From positions 1 through 56,356 of the forward strand of contig JAHILF010000106.1 in the NCBI GenBank assembly GCA_018897105.1: a stretch of DNA of 56,356 nucleotides. The letters are read 5' to 3'. The stretch comes from Pseudomonadota bacterium (lineage in GTDB: Bacteria > Desulfobacterota > Desulfobulbia > Desulfobulbales > SURF-16). The position numbers and the translations under genes are program-made. This document shows, piece after piece, positions 43,201 through 51,360 of the stretch. How positions within the stretch are numbered: position 1 is the first letter of the stretch; the number at the start of each line of letters is the position of its first letter. The notes under the pieces were generated by a model that ran no database searches, was not told the origin of the DNA, and saw only the letters and a list, made by a program, of their open reading frames with translations.

Positions 43201-44742
43201 TTGCGCTTTGTTGTGCGTGACACCGGTATCGGCATTCCCAAGGATAAGATCGGCCTGCTCTTTGACAAGTTTACCCAGGTGGACGCCTCAACCACCCGCC
43301 AGTATGGGGGAACCGGACTGGGTCTGGCCATCTCCAAACAGCTGGTCGAGATGATGCATGGTGACGTGGGTGTGGTGAGCGAACCGGGACGGGGTTCGGA
43401 GTTCTGGTTCACTGTAAAGCTGTCCAGGCAACAGGGAGAAAAGCAGACTGAACCACCGCCGGCCATGGACCTGCGCGACCTGAGAGTGTTGATTGTGGAT
43501 GACAACGCCACCAGCCGCGAGATTCTCACAACCCGTCTTGCCGCCTGGTTCATGCGTCCGGCCCGGGCCAAGGACGGCCGGGAGGCTCTACTGATGCTTC
43601 ATCGGGGGCTGGATGAAGGTGATCCCTTTCGCATCGCCGTGATCGACATGCAGATGCCGTTCATGGACGGAGAGGAGCTGGGTAGGTTGATAAAGGCGGA
43701 TGCGAGGTTGGCGGATACCCAGCTGGTGATGTTGACCTCCCTCGGAACCAGGGGTGACGCCAGGCGGTTCGAAGAGATCGGTTTTGCGGCCTATCTGACC
43801 AAGCCGGCCCGCCATTATGAATTATACCATGTTTTATCCGCTCTGCCGCGTCCTTCTCCGGATGCCGATGATCAGGCGGATAAAGCGCTGCCCCCGCAAC
43901 GTCAGCCTATCGTGACGCGCCATTCGGCCCGGGAGCTGCGACACCTGTTTGCCGGTTCGGGTGCGCGGATTCTGGTGGTGGAGGATAACACCACCAACCA
44001 GCAGGTGGCGCTGGGCATCCTCGGCAGACTCGGTCTGCATGCCGATGCCGTGGCCAATGGTGCGGAGGCGGTGAGGACATTGGAGACCATTCCCTATGAC
44101 CTGGTGCTGATGGATGTGCAGATGCCGGTAATGGATGGCTATGAGGCCGCCCGGCAGATTCGCCGGCGTTCAGTCATTCTCAACCCCCGCATCCCCATCA
44201 TTGCCATGACCGCGCACGCCATGCAGGGTGACCGGGAAAAATGTCTTGCCGCCGGCATGAACGACTATCTGGCCAAGCCGGTTTCTTTCCAGGACGTAGC
44301 CGAGAAACTCTACAGGTGGCTCGGTCCCGAGGGGAAAGTAAGAAGCAGGAGGCAACAGGAAAGAGAATACGCCATGTCTGCAGAAGGTGAATTAGCCGTA
44401 TTCGATCTGGAAACCATGCTGAAGCGGCTCTTGGGGGACAAAAATCTGGCGCGCATCGTTTTAGAGGGTTTTCTGCAGGATATCCCCCAGCAGATGCAGG
44501 CGTTGCAAGAGGTGCTGGAAGGTGACGATGCCGCCACTGCGGAACGCCAGGCGCATAGCATCAAAGGTGCGGCGGCCAGCGTCGGCGGGGAATGTATGCG
44601 GGCAGTGGCCCAGGAGATGGAAAAAGCCGGTAAGGCGGGGGACCTGGCCTTCATGCGGCAGCGCATGATTGATCTGGAGGAGCAGTTTGACCTGCTGAGA
44701 CAGGCCATGGAAAAAGAGATGGGAAAACTTTCGGAACCGTGA
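40228..44742 (+). CDS. Hybrid sensor kinase: CHASE, two PAS, HisKA/HATPase, two REC, Hpt
   Basis: A 1504-residue phosphorelay kinase carrying the whole relay. There are four membrane segments (about 10-30, 185-210, 222-245, 530-552), with a periplasmic CHASE-type region (about 280-440). Two PAS domains start near 568 and 688. HisKA has the phospho-His at residue 849 (MSHEIRTPMNG). The ATPase domain has GNAIKFT near 965. Two REC domains have Asp1140 and Asp1296. Hpt has His1443. All phospho-sites are present. The ATG at 40228 has no good ribosome site; a TTG at 40213 is also possible. The response regulator follows 78 bases later. Confidence 0.92.
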   Translation: MTRVTEGKKLGMGSAIAAVLIVGVLLAWWSVHAADRHLRDDLLRHTRLVAQAIDMHRVKSLSGTEADLSLPEYQRFKHQLLATLTVFPRCRFLYLMGHRPDGKVFFYADSEPAGSADESPAGQIYEEISPDYLRVFETGAEGIVGPVTDRWGTWITSLIPLTDPDTGNLLAVLGMDIDAQDWQWETVRAAFFPLLITVVLVALILAGSAVLAWRGRLGGRYGRGLRHAEAALAAIIGLTLTLAAAWADHQAGNRSHVERFSQLVNSQTSRVAAVFESLGNIELEGLARFISSSRQVNKQEFDTFTEYLAREKNIQAWEWIPVVPAEEKSLFEQERHQEGLSDYRIWQNDAQGKPTPAAGRQVYYPVLFVAPLAGNERALGFDLGSEPVRRAALEEAARSGLLTCTDPIPLVQVTGGQQGLLVYRPVFPDKDTGNPQGFALAVLRLGTLLQNATGPSLGNPAISLDLYQLRAGEPALLLASTAAAKNKAALTAPLPVVRPLFVFGKTFAVVVRPGPAFVMLYPASSGWMTVFAGLMMTGAIALVVGFVVHRREELELLVQERTAALGESEGLQRLLINNLSAGVMIIDSRTHVIERVNPWAARLIGTPAEEIVGRVCQGFVCPALPGSCPVKDPGHHSDNMDRIILRPDGSQLSIMTSVQCISIQGREKLLETFVDITDRKRVEEAIRQSRELLSSILEAIPMPVFYKDVQGVYLGCNTLFAEFLGKPAETIVGRTAFDIAPLDLARCYHEADINLISSGTTQIYEAGVVHADGSRRQIMFHKAPFFSAEGSLLGLVGAMLDITDRKRAEEGLRHMNRQLEVATVRSNDMAAKAAMANAAKSEFLANMSHEIRTPMNGIIGMTGLLLETELSDEQRRYTEVVRASADSLLGLINDILDFSKIEAGKLDLEILDFDLYNMLDDFTSSMAMRAHNKGLELLCSTAPEVPAYLCGDPGRLRQILINLTGNAIKFTPAGEVAIRVELVSETDENVLLRFVVRDTGIGIPKDKIGLLFDKFTQVDASTTRQYGGTGLGLAISKQLVEMMHGDVGVVSEPGRGSEFWFTVKLSRQQGEKQTEPPPAMDLRDLRVLIVDDNATSREILTTRLAAWFMRPARAKDGREALLMLHRGLDEGDPFRIAVIDMQMPFMDGEELGRLIKADARLADTQLVMLTSLGTRGDARRFEEIGFAAYLTKPARHYELYHVLSALPRPSPDADDQADKALPPQRQPIVTRHSARELRHLFAGSGARILVVEDNTTNQQVALGILGRLGLHADAVANGAEAVRTLETIPYDLVLMDVQMPVMDGYEAARQIRRRSVILNPRIPIIAMTAHAMQGDREKCLAAGMNDYLAKPVSFQDVAEKLYRWLGPEGKVRSRRQQEREYAMSAEGELAVFDLETMLKRLLGDKNLARIVLEGFLQDIPQQMQALQEVLEGDDAATAERQAHSIKGAAASVGGECMRAVAQEMEKAGKAGDLAFMRQRMIDLEEQFDLLRQAMEKEMGKLSEP

Positions 44743-44820
44743 AAGAGGCCGGAGGGAGTGCCGCTGCCCCATGCGGCAATTTACCGGCCGGGATATATCA
44801 TATCAGGCAAGGAGAACGCC

Positions 44821-45444
44821 ATGCGCATCCTGATCGCTGAAGACGACTTGACGTCACGTATCATGCTGTCGGCCGTGCTGAAGAAAGATGGACATGAAGT
44901 GGTGGAGACCGCCAATGGCTCGGAAGCCCTGGCTCTCCTGCAGAAATCAGACGCGCCGCGCCTGGCTATCCTCGACTGGATGATGCCCGGCATGGATGGG
45001 CTTGAAGTGGTACGGCGGATCCGTGCCATGCCATCCCTGCCGCCGCCGTATATCATCATTCTGACCGCTAGGGGAGGAAAGTCCTCTATCATCGCCGGAC
45101 TTGATGCCGGAGCGGACGACTATCTGTCCAAGCCGTTTGATTCCGGAGAACTCCGGGCCAGGATTGAGGTTGGCAGCCGCATGGTCCGGATGCAGGAAGA
45201 ATTGAGCGCCCAGGTAAGGGAGTTGCGTGAAGCCATTGATCACATCAAAACCCTGCAGGGTATTATTCCGATCTGTTCGTTCTGCAAGAAGATCCGTGAC
45301 GATCAAGGCTACTGGGCCCAGGTGGAGGCCTATGTCAGCCGCCATTCCGACGCCCGGTTCAGCCACGGTATCTGTCCTGAGTGTCTGAAGAAGAATTATC
45401 CGGGATGTTGTGAAAAGGATGATGATGGAGAAGAGAGGACATGA
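44821..45444 (+). CDS. Response regulator with C-terminal zinc-finger-like segment
   Basis: A 207-residue protein. The REC domain has Asp52 and Lys104. A coiled linker (about 122-145) leads to a C-terminal segment with Cys152, Cys155, Cys185 and Cys188 (CSFCKK ... CPECL), a pattern seen after PAS or REC in sulfate reducers that probably binds zinc. There is no DNA-binding domain, so it acts through protein contacts. AAGGAG seven bases before the ATG decides the start over 44758. Its stop overlaps the next gene's ATG (ATGA). Confidence 0.88.
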   Translation: MRILIAEDDLTSRIMLSAVLKKDGHEVVETANGSEALALLQKSDAPRLAILDWMMPGMDGLEVVRRIRAMPSLPPPYIIILTARGGKSSIIAGLDAGADDYLSKPFDSGELRARIEVGSRMVRMQEELSAQVRELREAIDHIKTLQGIIPICSFCKKIRDDQGYWAQVEAYVSRHSDARFSHGICPECLKKNYPGCCEKDDDGEERT

Positions 45445-47363
45445 TGAAGTTCCCCGCATCTGACCCGCCGATGGCACAGGCGGTGGTGGTCAACGATGAT
45501 CTGACCCAGCTCAATGTGCTGACCGGCCTGTTACGCAGGGAAGGGCTTGAGGTACGGATGTTTCAAAGCGCGGAGGCGGCTCTTGCCGGCATGGACCGGC
45601 ACCGGCCGCCTGCTCTGATTGTCACTGACCTCTACATGCCGGGCATCGACGGCTGGCGCTTCTGCCGTCTGCTCCGTTCCCCTGAATACCAATTCTGCAA
45701 CCATGTCCCCATTCTGGTTGTTTCAGCCACCTTTTCCGGTGAAGAGGCCTCCCGCATCACCGAGGAACTGGGCGCCAACGCCTTTCTTTCTTCACCGGTG
45801 GAAGGCACGCAGTTTCTTGATCAGGTGCGGGTGCTTCTCGCTGGCCAATCGCCGCGTTCTGTCCGCCGGGTGTTGATTGTTGAGGACAGCAGGGCCTTGG
45901 CCAACGCCCTGCAAGAGGTTTTTGCAGCCCACGGTTACCTGGCCGATACGGCCCTGACCGCCCGGGCGGCAATGGAAGCGTTCAGCAAAGATGTCTATGA
46001 CATAGCCCTGCTGGACTATCACCTGCCTGATGCCAAGGGGGATAGACTGCTGGTGGATTTTTGCCTCGGTCGGCCTGATTGCGTCTGCATCATGATGACC
46101 ACCGATCCGAGTCCGGAACTGGCCCTGTCCTGGATGCGGCAGGGTGCGGCCGCCTATCTGCGCAAACCCTTTGATCCGGAGTATCTCCTGGAAGTTAGCG
46201 CCCGGGCCAGCAGGGAAAGATCCCTGCTGCGGGTGGAAGAGCTTCTGGAAAGCAGAACCCGCGAACTGCGGGAGGCCGAATGCCGCTATCGCGTTCTCTT
46301 TGAGCAAAGTCCGTATGGCGTGGTGATCCTGGACCCGGAAACCACGCAGCTGCTTGAGTTCAATGAACAGGCCTGCCGCCAGTTGGGTTATTCTCGGCAG
46401 GAGTTTGCCCGATTGCGTCTTGTTGACATCGAGGCTGCGGAAACGGCTGAAGAAAGCCTGGCCTGTATTCGCAGAGTCATGCGCGATGGGTATGACGATT
46501 TTGATACCCTGCAGCGCACCAAACAGGGCCAAATCAGACACGTCCATGTGGCGGCCCAGATGTTAGATGTGGGGGGACACCCTGTCTATCATTGCATCTG
46601 GCGGGATGTCACTGAACGCAAGCGAGTGGCGGAAAGGCTGCGGGCCAGCGAGACGCGGGTCAGGGCGAAGCTCGATGCCATTCTGTTGCCGGAAGGAGAT
46701 ATCGGTCTGCTTGATTTGAGCGATATCCTGGATGTGCCTGCGATTCAGGAGCTGATGAACGATTTCTACAAATTGACCAATATCGGCGTCGGCATTATCG
46801 ATCTGCGCGGCGAGGTGCTGGTGGCCACCGGCTGGCAGGATATCTGTTTACAGTTTCACCGCGTCCACCCGGAAACCTTCAGAAACTGCATTGAAAGCGA
46901 CACGGAACTGTCCGCCGGGGTGGAGGCCGGTACATTCAGGATCTACAGATGCAAAAACAACATGTGGGATATTGTCACGCCGATTACCGTGGGCAACAGG
47001 CATGTGGGCAACCTGTTCCTCGGTCAGTTCCTTTTTATCTGGGTTAATCATGCCTATGCGGAAACATGCCGCCACGACCCGGCTTTTTCCCCGGGCAAAA
47101 ATCACTTTGCACTCTATCCCCACCAGGAGAATCAAGCGATCTTTCAGCGGGTCGTGGATACGGGAGAACCGTTTTTCGTGGTGGCAAAGCCTTTCGAGTT
47201 TCCCGATCAACCCGAGCGGGGCGTAACCTATTGGGACTGGAGCCTGATCCCCACCAGGGATCCCGGCGGCAAAATTGCGGGACTGGTTTTTACCCTGGCT
47301 GAAGTCACCAGCCGCGTCCGGGCCGAGGAGGCGCTACGGGACAGCGAAGAGCGCTACCCTTGA
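45441..47363 (+). pseudogene. Multi-REC / PAS / PocR sensor, kinase part deleted
   Basis: A 640-codon frame. REC1 (about 14-135) has Asp63, but the conserved Lys is Ser118. REC2 (about 143-260) has Asp192 and Lys242. A PAS domain (about 285-405) is followed by a PocR ligand-binding domain (about 425-560). The frame then stops after RDSEERYP, where a further PAS domain and kinase should begin. The next 170 bases encode, in another frame, the end of a receiver domain. So the kinase core is gone and the protein, if made, is a truncated sensor. It is translationally coupled to the response regulator upstream. Confidence 0.75.
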
Positions 47364-47533
47364 GTCCATGGATTCAGCCTTTGCCCTGCATGTCGGGTTA
47401 TACCGATAATGTCATTGCCCATCGCGGTGTGCTGGGCGAGTACACCCACTTTATCCAGAAACCCTTTACCGTTAATGCTCTGCTGACCAAAGTACGGGAG
47501 GTGTTGGCGCACGTTCCCGGCAAGATTTCCTGA
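47363..47533 (+). pseudogene. Out-of-frame receiver-domain tail of the deleted sensor kinase
   Basis: Translating the frame starting at 47363 gives [13 protein letters not shown], then [19 protein letters not shown] and a stop at 47531-47533. This is the typical C-terminal third of a hybrid-kinase receiver domain, including the conserved Lys. It has no start of its own and begins right where the 45441 frame stops, marking the far side of an internal deletion. Confidence 0.8.
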
Positions 47534-47944
47534 TATTCCTGCCATTCCAGATTATCCTTGGCAGAGTGCTTTAAGCCCGGAGTGCTTGCCATGCGAGCAC
47601 TTTATCTCTTCACACCTGCAGCCACGGTCGGTCTGCGGCAGGGCGATGCGGCAGGGCGCTGCACCAAGGGGCAGTCGCCGCGGCAATTCTTGATACATCA
47701 TCCAGAAAATGGCTATTCGACATTTTGCTGTTGCCGCTCGACAATAGTGTCGAGCGGCGGATGGCAAAAAAGCTGTTTTCCCGGTTATCTCTCCAGCTGT
47801 AATCCCGCAAAATAAAATAAAATGCTATGAAATTGATAAGTTATTAAGTTGGTCGCAGTGCTGGCACGCAAGTTGATATAGAAGGGATCAAACAGCGCAA
47901 ATTTGAGCTTAAAAAAAAAATCTTAAATAAAAAGGAGAATCACC
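47534..47944. other. Intergenic region before the ZraP-like gene
   Basis: Holds a perfect 11-bp hairpin, GCCGCTCGACA / TGTCGAGCGGC (47733-47758), without a T-run, and the candidate sigma-54 promoter at 47862-47877. No gene seen. Confidence 0.5.
47862..47877 (+). promoter_or_regulatory. Candidate sigma-54 (-24/-12) promoter of the ZraP-like gene
   Basis: TGGCACGCAAGTTGAT matches the consensus TGGCACG-N4-TTGC(A/T) at every fixed position except the C of TTGC, which is A here. It lies about 70 bases before the start codon. zraP of enterobacteria is also sigma-54 dependent. Confidence 0.5.
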
Positions 47945-48421
47945 ATGAAAAAAGTACTGGCAGCACTGGCATTAGTGGTAACAATCGGTTTTTTCGGCAT
48001 TCAGCAGGCAGACGCGCAGCGCGGCCCCATGGGTTGGGGTGGAGGGCCTGCCGGGATAAACTGCGGGAAGGCAACCGCCGGGCAGAATGTTCAGGTGATG
48101 GATGAGGAAACCAAAAAATCCTATAATTCCTTTATGGACGCAACGGTTGATCTGCGTCGGGAAATGTTCAGCAAAAGGGAGCAGATGCGTGCCTTGACCT
48201 TTGCGACAACTCCAGATGAAGAAAAAATCGATGCACTGGCCAAGGAAATGTTTGACCTGCGCACCCAGATTCAGGAAAAGGCTGACGAGGTCGGTTGGCA
48301 GGGGGGAATGGGAGGTGCCGGCTTTGCCTGTGGCGGTCCCGGTCGCGGTATGGGCATGGGCATGGGTAATGGCATGGGTTCCGGGCGGGGAGGCAATGGC
48401 CCCTGTCCTAAATGGAATTAA
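47945..48421 (+). CDS. ZraP/Spy-like periplasmic protein
   Basis: A 158-residue exported protein. The signal peptide is likely cut after ADA (residue 24). A mostly helical middle (about 50-118; SYNSFMDATVDLRREMF, FDLRTQIQEKAD) resembles the LTxxQ-type ZraP/CpxP/Spy fold. A Gly/Met-rich tail (GMGMGMGNGMGSG) and three cysteines could bind metal. AAGGAG lies before the ATG. Role inferred: periplasmic chaperone or metal-stress protein. Confidence 0.75.
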   Translation: MKKVLAALALVVTIGFFGIQQADAQRGPMGWGGGPAGINCGKATAGQNVQVMDEETKKSYNSFMDATVDLRREMFSKREQMRALTFATTPDEEKIDALAKEMFDLRTQIQEKADEVGWQGGMGGAGFACGGPGRGMGMGMGNGMGSGRGGNGPCPKWN

Positions 48422-48457
48422 TAGCGTTTACTTCATTTTTTCTCTCCCTCGCATAAT

Positions 48458-48494
48458 AAAAAAAGCCCCTGTCATACGGCAGGGGCTTTTTTTA
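48458..48494. terminator. Bidirectional terminator
   Basis: GC stem AGCCCCTG (48464-48471) with CAGGGGCT (48480-48487) flanked by A-run and T-run. It serves both the ZraP-like gene and the converging HD-GYP gene. Confidence 0.88.
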
Positions 48495-48512
48495 TTTCTC
48501 CGGGAAGTCCTT

Positions 48513-50024
48513 TTATTCCCCCTCGGCAACTTGCTGCGGGGGCTTGGTCGGGGCGGCAAAGAGACTTGCCAGGGCCTTATCCATGGAAAAGCCGGCAGGA
48601 AAGTTCTGCCGGTACAGAGTTGTTGTCAGATCCCACTCTTTTTTCACGGCGGCCAGATCGCCCATCATCTGTTTCATGAAGGCGGCGGTGTTCTTTTCGT
48701 CGGCAAATTCGCCATAGAGCAGATAATCATTTCCCTTGCGGAAGAGCATCACCGAACCTGACTCCTGTTCACTGTCGTTGCCCCATTCGCTGGTGGTTTT
48801 CAGTAGCCTCTGGCCGAGTTCATCAAGGATCTGGTCAGCCACCACATGGCCGATTTTCTGCTGAAATTCTCCGAAGGTGGGAATATCTATGAAAAAGAGG
48901 TCGTAGGGCATGGTGTTGTTTCGTAGCAGTTTTGCGTCGTCAAGAAAATAGAGATAGCGGTAATTGTAAAAGTCTGTCAGCGGTTCCCGGAAATAGGTTT
49001 TCCGGCGGAACACCTCGATGTCTTTCATGAAGCCGGCTGTCACCTGGGGTGGAGGAGCAATATCCTCCGTGATTTCCGGCGCTATTTTTTTCAGCAGATC
49101 GACAATGTCCTGGTCAAGTTGGCCGGCCTTTGCCTCTTTGTCCACAATGGCAAGAGCCGTGTCCCGTGACATGGGCTGTTTGTATGGTCTTCTGGCAATA
49201 AGCGACTCATAAGTGTCCGCCACGGCGACGATTCGTGAAAAAAGATCAATCTCATCGCCCTTGAGGCCTGCGGGATAACCGCTGCCGTCGAGACGTTCGT
49301 GGTGATTGAGGATGATGTCGGCTATCCGGTCGTCCTGCAGGTGCCGGGCAAATATTTTGGCGCCGACCAAGGGGTGATACTGCATGATGAAGCGGTCCTG
49401 GGGATCGAAACGGCCCGGTTTTAACAGGACATCATCAGGAATGGCGGTTTTGCCGATGTCATGGACCAGGCAGCCGAATTCAATGATTTTCAGATCATCG
49501 TCGCTTAATTTCATTTCCCGGCCGATGAGTCCGGCAATTTTGGCTACCTGGGTGGCATGTTCAAAGGTGTGCAGGTCCCGGTTGGCGATCATTTCCCCCA
49601 CGATTTCCAGGATATCATGCAGCATTCTATCGCTTTGCTGGCGGATCTTTTCTTCCGCCGCACGCCGGACGCGAACCTCTTCGGCCAGCAGAATATTGTT
49701 TTCTTTCAGCTGACCCTCACCTGCCTTGATCTTGGCAATGGTGCTTCTGGTAAAAATGATGACCAGGAAAACAAAAATGGCGCCGCCGAATAAAATGAGC
49801 GAGACGAAGACCTGCCTCGGGAAAAAGGTATGTTCCCCGAGCAGCGGCAGAAAGGCGATATAGCCGAGGAGAAAGACCGTCATGAGACAGAGGAGGGGAA
49901 TCCAGTTGTTCTGCAGTTCAATGGGTAGGCTTTTGGTCATTTTCCTGCCCAGGACGATGGAGGCGGACATAAAGATGATGCCGAGAAGGATAAAAGCTGC
50001 CGATATTATTGTCGAAGTTGTCAT
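48513..50024 (-). CDS. HD-GYP phosphodiesterase with degenerate C-terminal GGDEF-like domain
   Basis: A 503-residue membrane protein with about three N-terminal hydrophobic helices (1-95), a coiled linker, and an HD-GYP domain (about 130-320) with His188-Asp189, HHE at 241-243 and DGSGYP (246-251), all intact. It should hydrolyse cyclic-di-GMP. The C-terminal ~160 residues look like a decayed GGDEF domain (EPLTDFYNYRYLYF at 347-360, RKGNDY at 429-434 in place of the active motif). It converges on the ZraP-like gene. Confidence 0.85.
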   Translation of the reverse strand: MTTSTIISAAFILLGIIFMSASIVLGRKMTKSLPIELQNNWIPLLCLMTVFLLGYIAFLPLLGEHTFFPRQVFVSLILFGGAIFVFLVIIFTRSTIAKIKAGEGQLKENNILLAEEVRVRRAAEEKIRQQSDRMLHDILEIVGEMIANRDLHTFEHATQVAKIAGLIGREMKLSDDDLKIIEFGCLVHDIGKTAIPDDVLLKPGRFDPQDRFIMQYHPLVGAKIFARHLQDDRIADIILNHHERLDGSGYPAGLKGDEIDLFSRIVAVADTYESLIARRPYKQPMSRDTALAIVDKEAKAGQLDQDIVDLLKKIAPEITEDIAPPPQVTAGFMKDIEVFRRKTYFREPLTDFYNYRYLYFLDDAKLLRNNTMPYDLFFIDIPTFGEFQQKIGHVVADQILDELGQRLLKTTSEWGNDSEQESGSVMLFRKGNDYLLYGEFADEKNTAAFMKQMMGDLAAVKKEWDLTTTLYRQNFPAGFSMDKALASLFAAPTKPPQQVAEGE

Positions 50025-50120
50025 TTTTCCTGTGAGGGGTTTTGCCTAAGCGCATAATCTGAATGGTGTTTGACGGTCTCTTGCCTTCTGCTGTTTGAAA
50101 TTAAAGTGGTAATAAAAAAA

Positions 50121-50498
50121 CTACAGAAATCCCCGGATCAGATATGCCGTCAATATCAAACCAAGCAGGCCCAGCACGGCATTGGTAATGATGCCGATAT
50201 GGCGGTTGTAGCCAGGGGGTATTTCTGCGGGATTTAAAGTTTTGAGTACTCTTGTATGCTGAAAAACAGAATAAATGGCCACGAACGAGGCAAGCAGCAC
50301 AAAGGCAATGCCCACGGAGAAGGAAAAATGCCGTTGAAATGTGAAGGTCTTGAGGCTCTCTCCCGCTGATATCTGCAGAAACAGGCCAAACCGTTCGATG
50401 ACGAAACCGAAGGCCATAAGCGAGGAGCATGTCCTGTTCCAGGACAGCAAAGTGCGTTCAGCGGCAAAGAGAACTCTCGGATCATGCAAATCGGACAT
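50121..50498 (-). CDS. DUF202 (YidH-like) membrane protein
   Basis: A 125-residue protein with the DUF202 opening (RVLFAAERTLLSWNRTCSSLM) and three membrane helices. Function unknown in the family. The frame extends to 50618, but the ATG at 50498 gives the family's N-terminus. It is divergent from the SagB-type gene, with 118 bases between. Confidence 0.8.
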   Translation of the reverse strand: MSDLHDPRVLFAAERTLLSWNRTCSSLMAFGFVIERFGLFLQISAGESLKTFTFQRHFSFSVGIAFVLLASFVAIYSVFQHTRVLKTLNPAEIPPGYNRHIGIITNAVLGLLGLILTAYLIRGFL

Positions 50499-50616
50499 CT
50501 GCGGTAAGCCCCTGATGGATGAATGTCTCTGTCTATTGATGCACGGCGGATCGTGGTATAGTGGAGAAAAAGAATGCCCCCCGCCCGGATCCGCCATAAT
50601 AACAAAGGAAACTATC

Positions 50617-51345
50617 ATGCCTGATTTACAGAAAACCTTAGGATATCGTTATCTGCATGACACCAAGTTTACCAGAAAAAACATCAGAGAGAAAGAGAGA
50701 CCTGTCATTGTCCCGGCCCCGGCCTTTAAGGATTATCCCGGGGCGGAAAAGATTGATTTGCCGAAAAACCCGCAAAAGCCAGCGGCTGATCTGTGGCAGC
50801 TGCTGCAGCAGAGGAGATCCCTGCGTAATTTTTCCGGCAGCCCCATGAGCCTTGATGATCTGACGCTGCTGCTCTGGGCCTGCCAGGGGATAACCGCCCA
50901 GGCGGGAGCCTATCTGCTGCGCACCGCACCCTCGGCCGGGGCCCTGTATCCCATTGAAACCTATGTGGCGGCTGATCGTATCGAGGGGCTGGCGCCCGGT
51001 CTGTTTCATTTCAATGTCGGAACCTTCCAGCTTGAACGTCTCACCGATAAGCCCGCCGGGGCGCTGGTGGCCCAGGCAGCCCTTGATCAGTCCTTTATCG
51101 GCCGGGCAGCCGCGGTGTTTATCTGGTCGGCGGTCCTGCGGCGCAATATGGCCAAATACGGGCAGCGTGGCCTGCGCTATATCTGTATGGATGTCGGGCA
51201 TATCTGCCAGAATCTGCAGCTGGCCGCCGAGGCCCTTGGCAGGCAAAGCTGTCCGGTGGCAGCGATTTATGATGATGAACTGGGTGACCTGCTGGGACTG
51301 GACAAGGTGGAGGAGAGCGCGATCTACCTGGCGCCTGTGGGCTGA
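50617..51345 (+). CDS. SagB-type nitroreductase-fold oxidoreductase
   Basis: A 242-residue FMN oxidoreductase of the SagB family. Features: RRSLRNFSG near 64-72, the TAPSAGALYPIE segment near 112-123, and MDVGHICQNLQLAAEALG near 191-208. SagB proteins of azol(in)e-peptide clusters oxidise rings, but stand-alone members exist and no cyclodehydratase or precursor peptide is nearby. The ATG at 50617 has AAAGGA eight bases upstream, and earlier in-frame ATGs lie inside the DUF202 gene. Substrate unknown. Confidence 0.82.
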   Translation: MPDLQKTLGYRYLHDTKFTRKNIREKERPVIVPAPAFKDYPGAEKIDLPKNPQKPAADLWQLLQQRRSLRNFSGSPMSLDDLTLLLWACQGITAQAGAYLLRTAPSAGALYPIETYVAADRIEGLAPGLFHFNVGTFQLERLTDKPAGALVAQAALDQSFIGRAAAVFIWSAVLRRNMAKYGQRGLRYICMDVGHICQNLQLAAEALGRQSCPVAAIYDDELGDLLGLDKVEESAIYLAPVG

Positions 51346-51360
51346 TGGCCGGATGGATAA

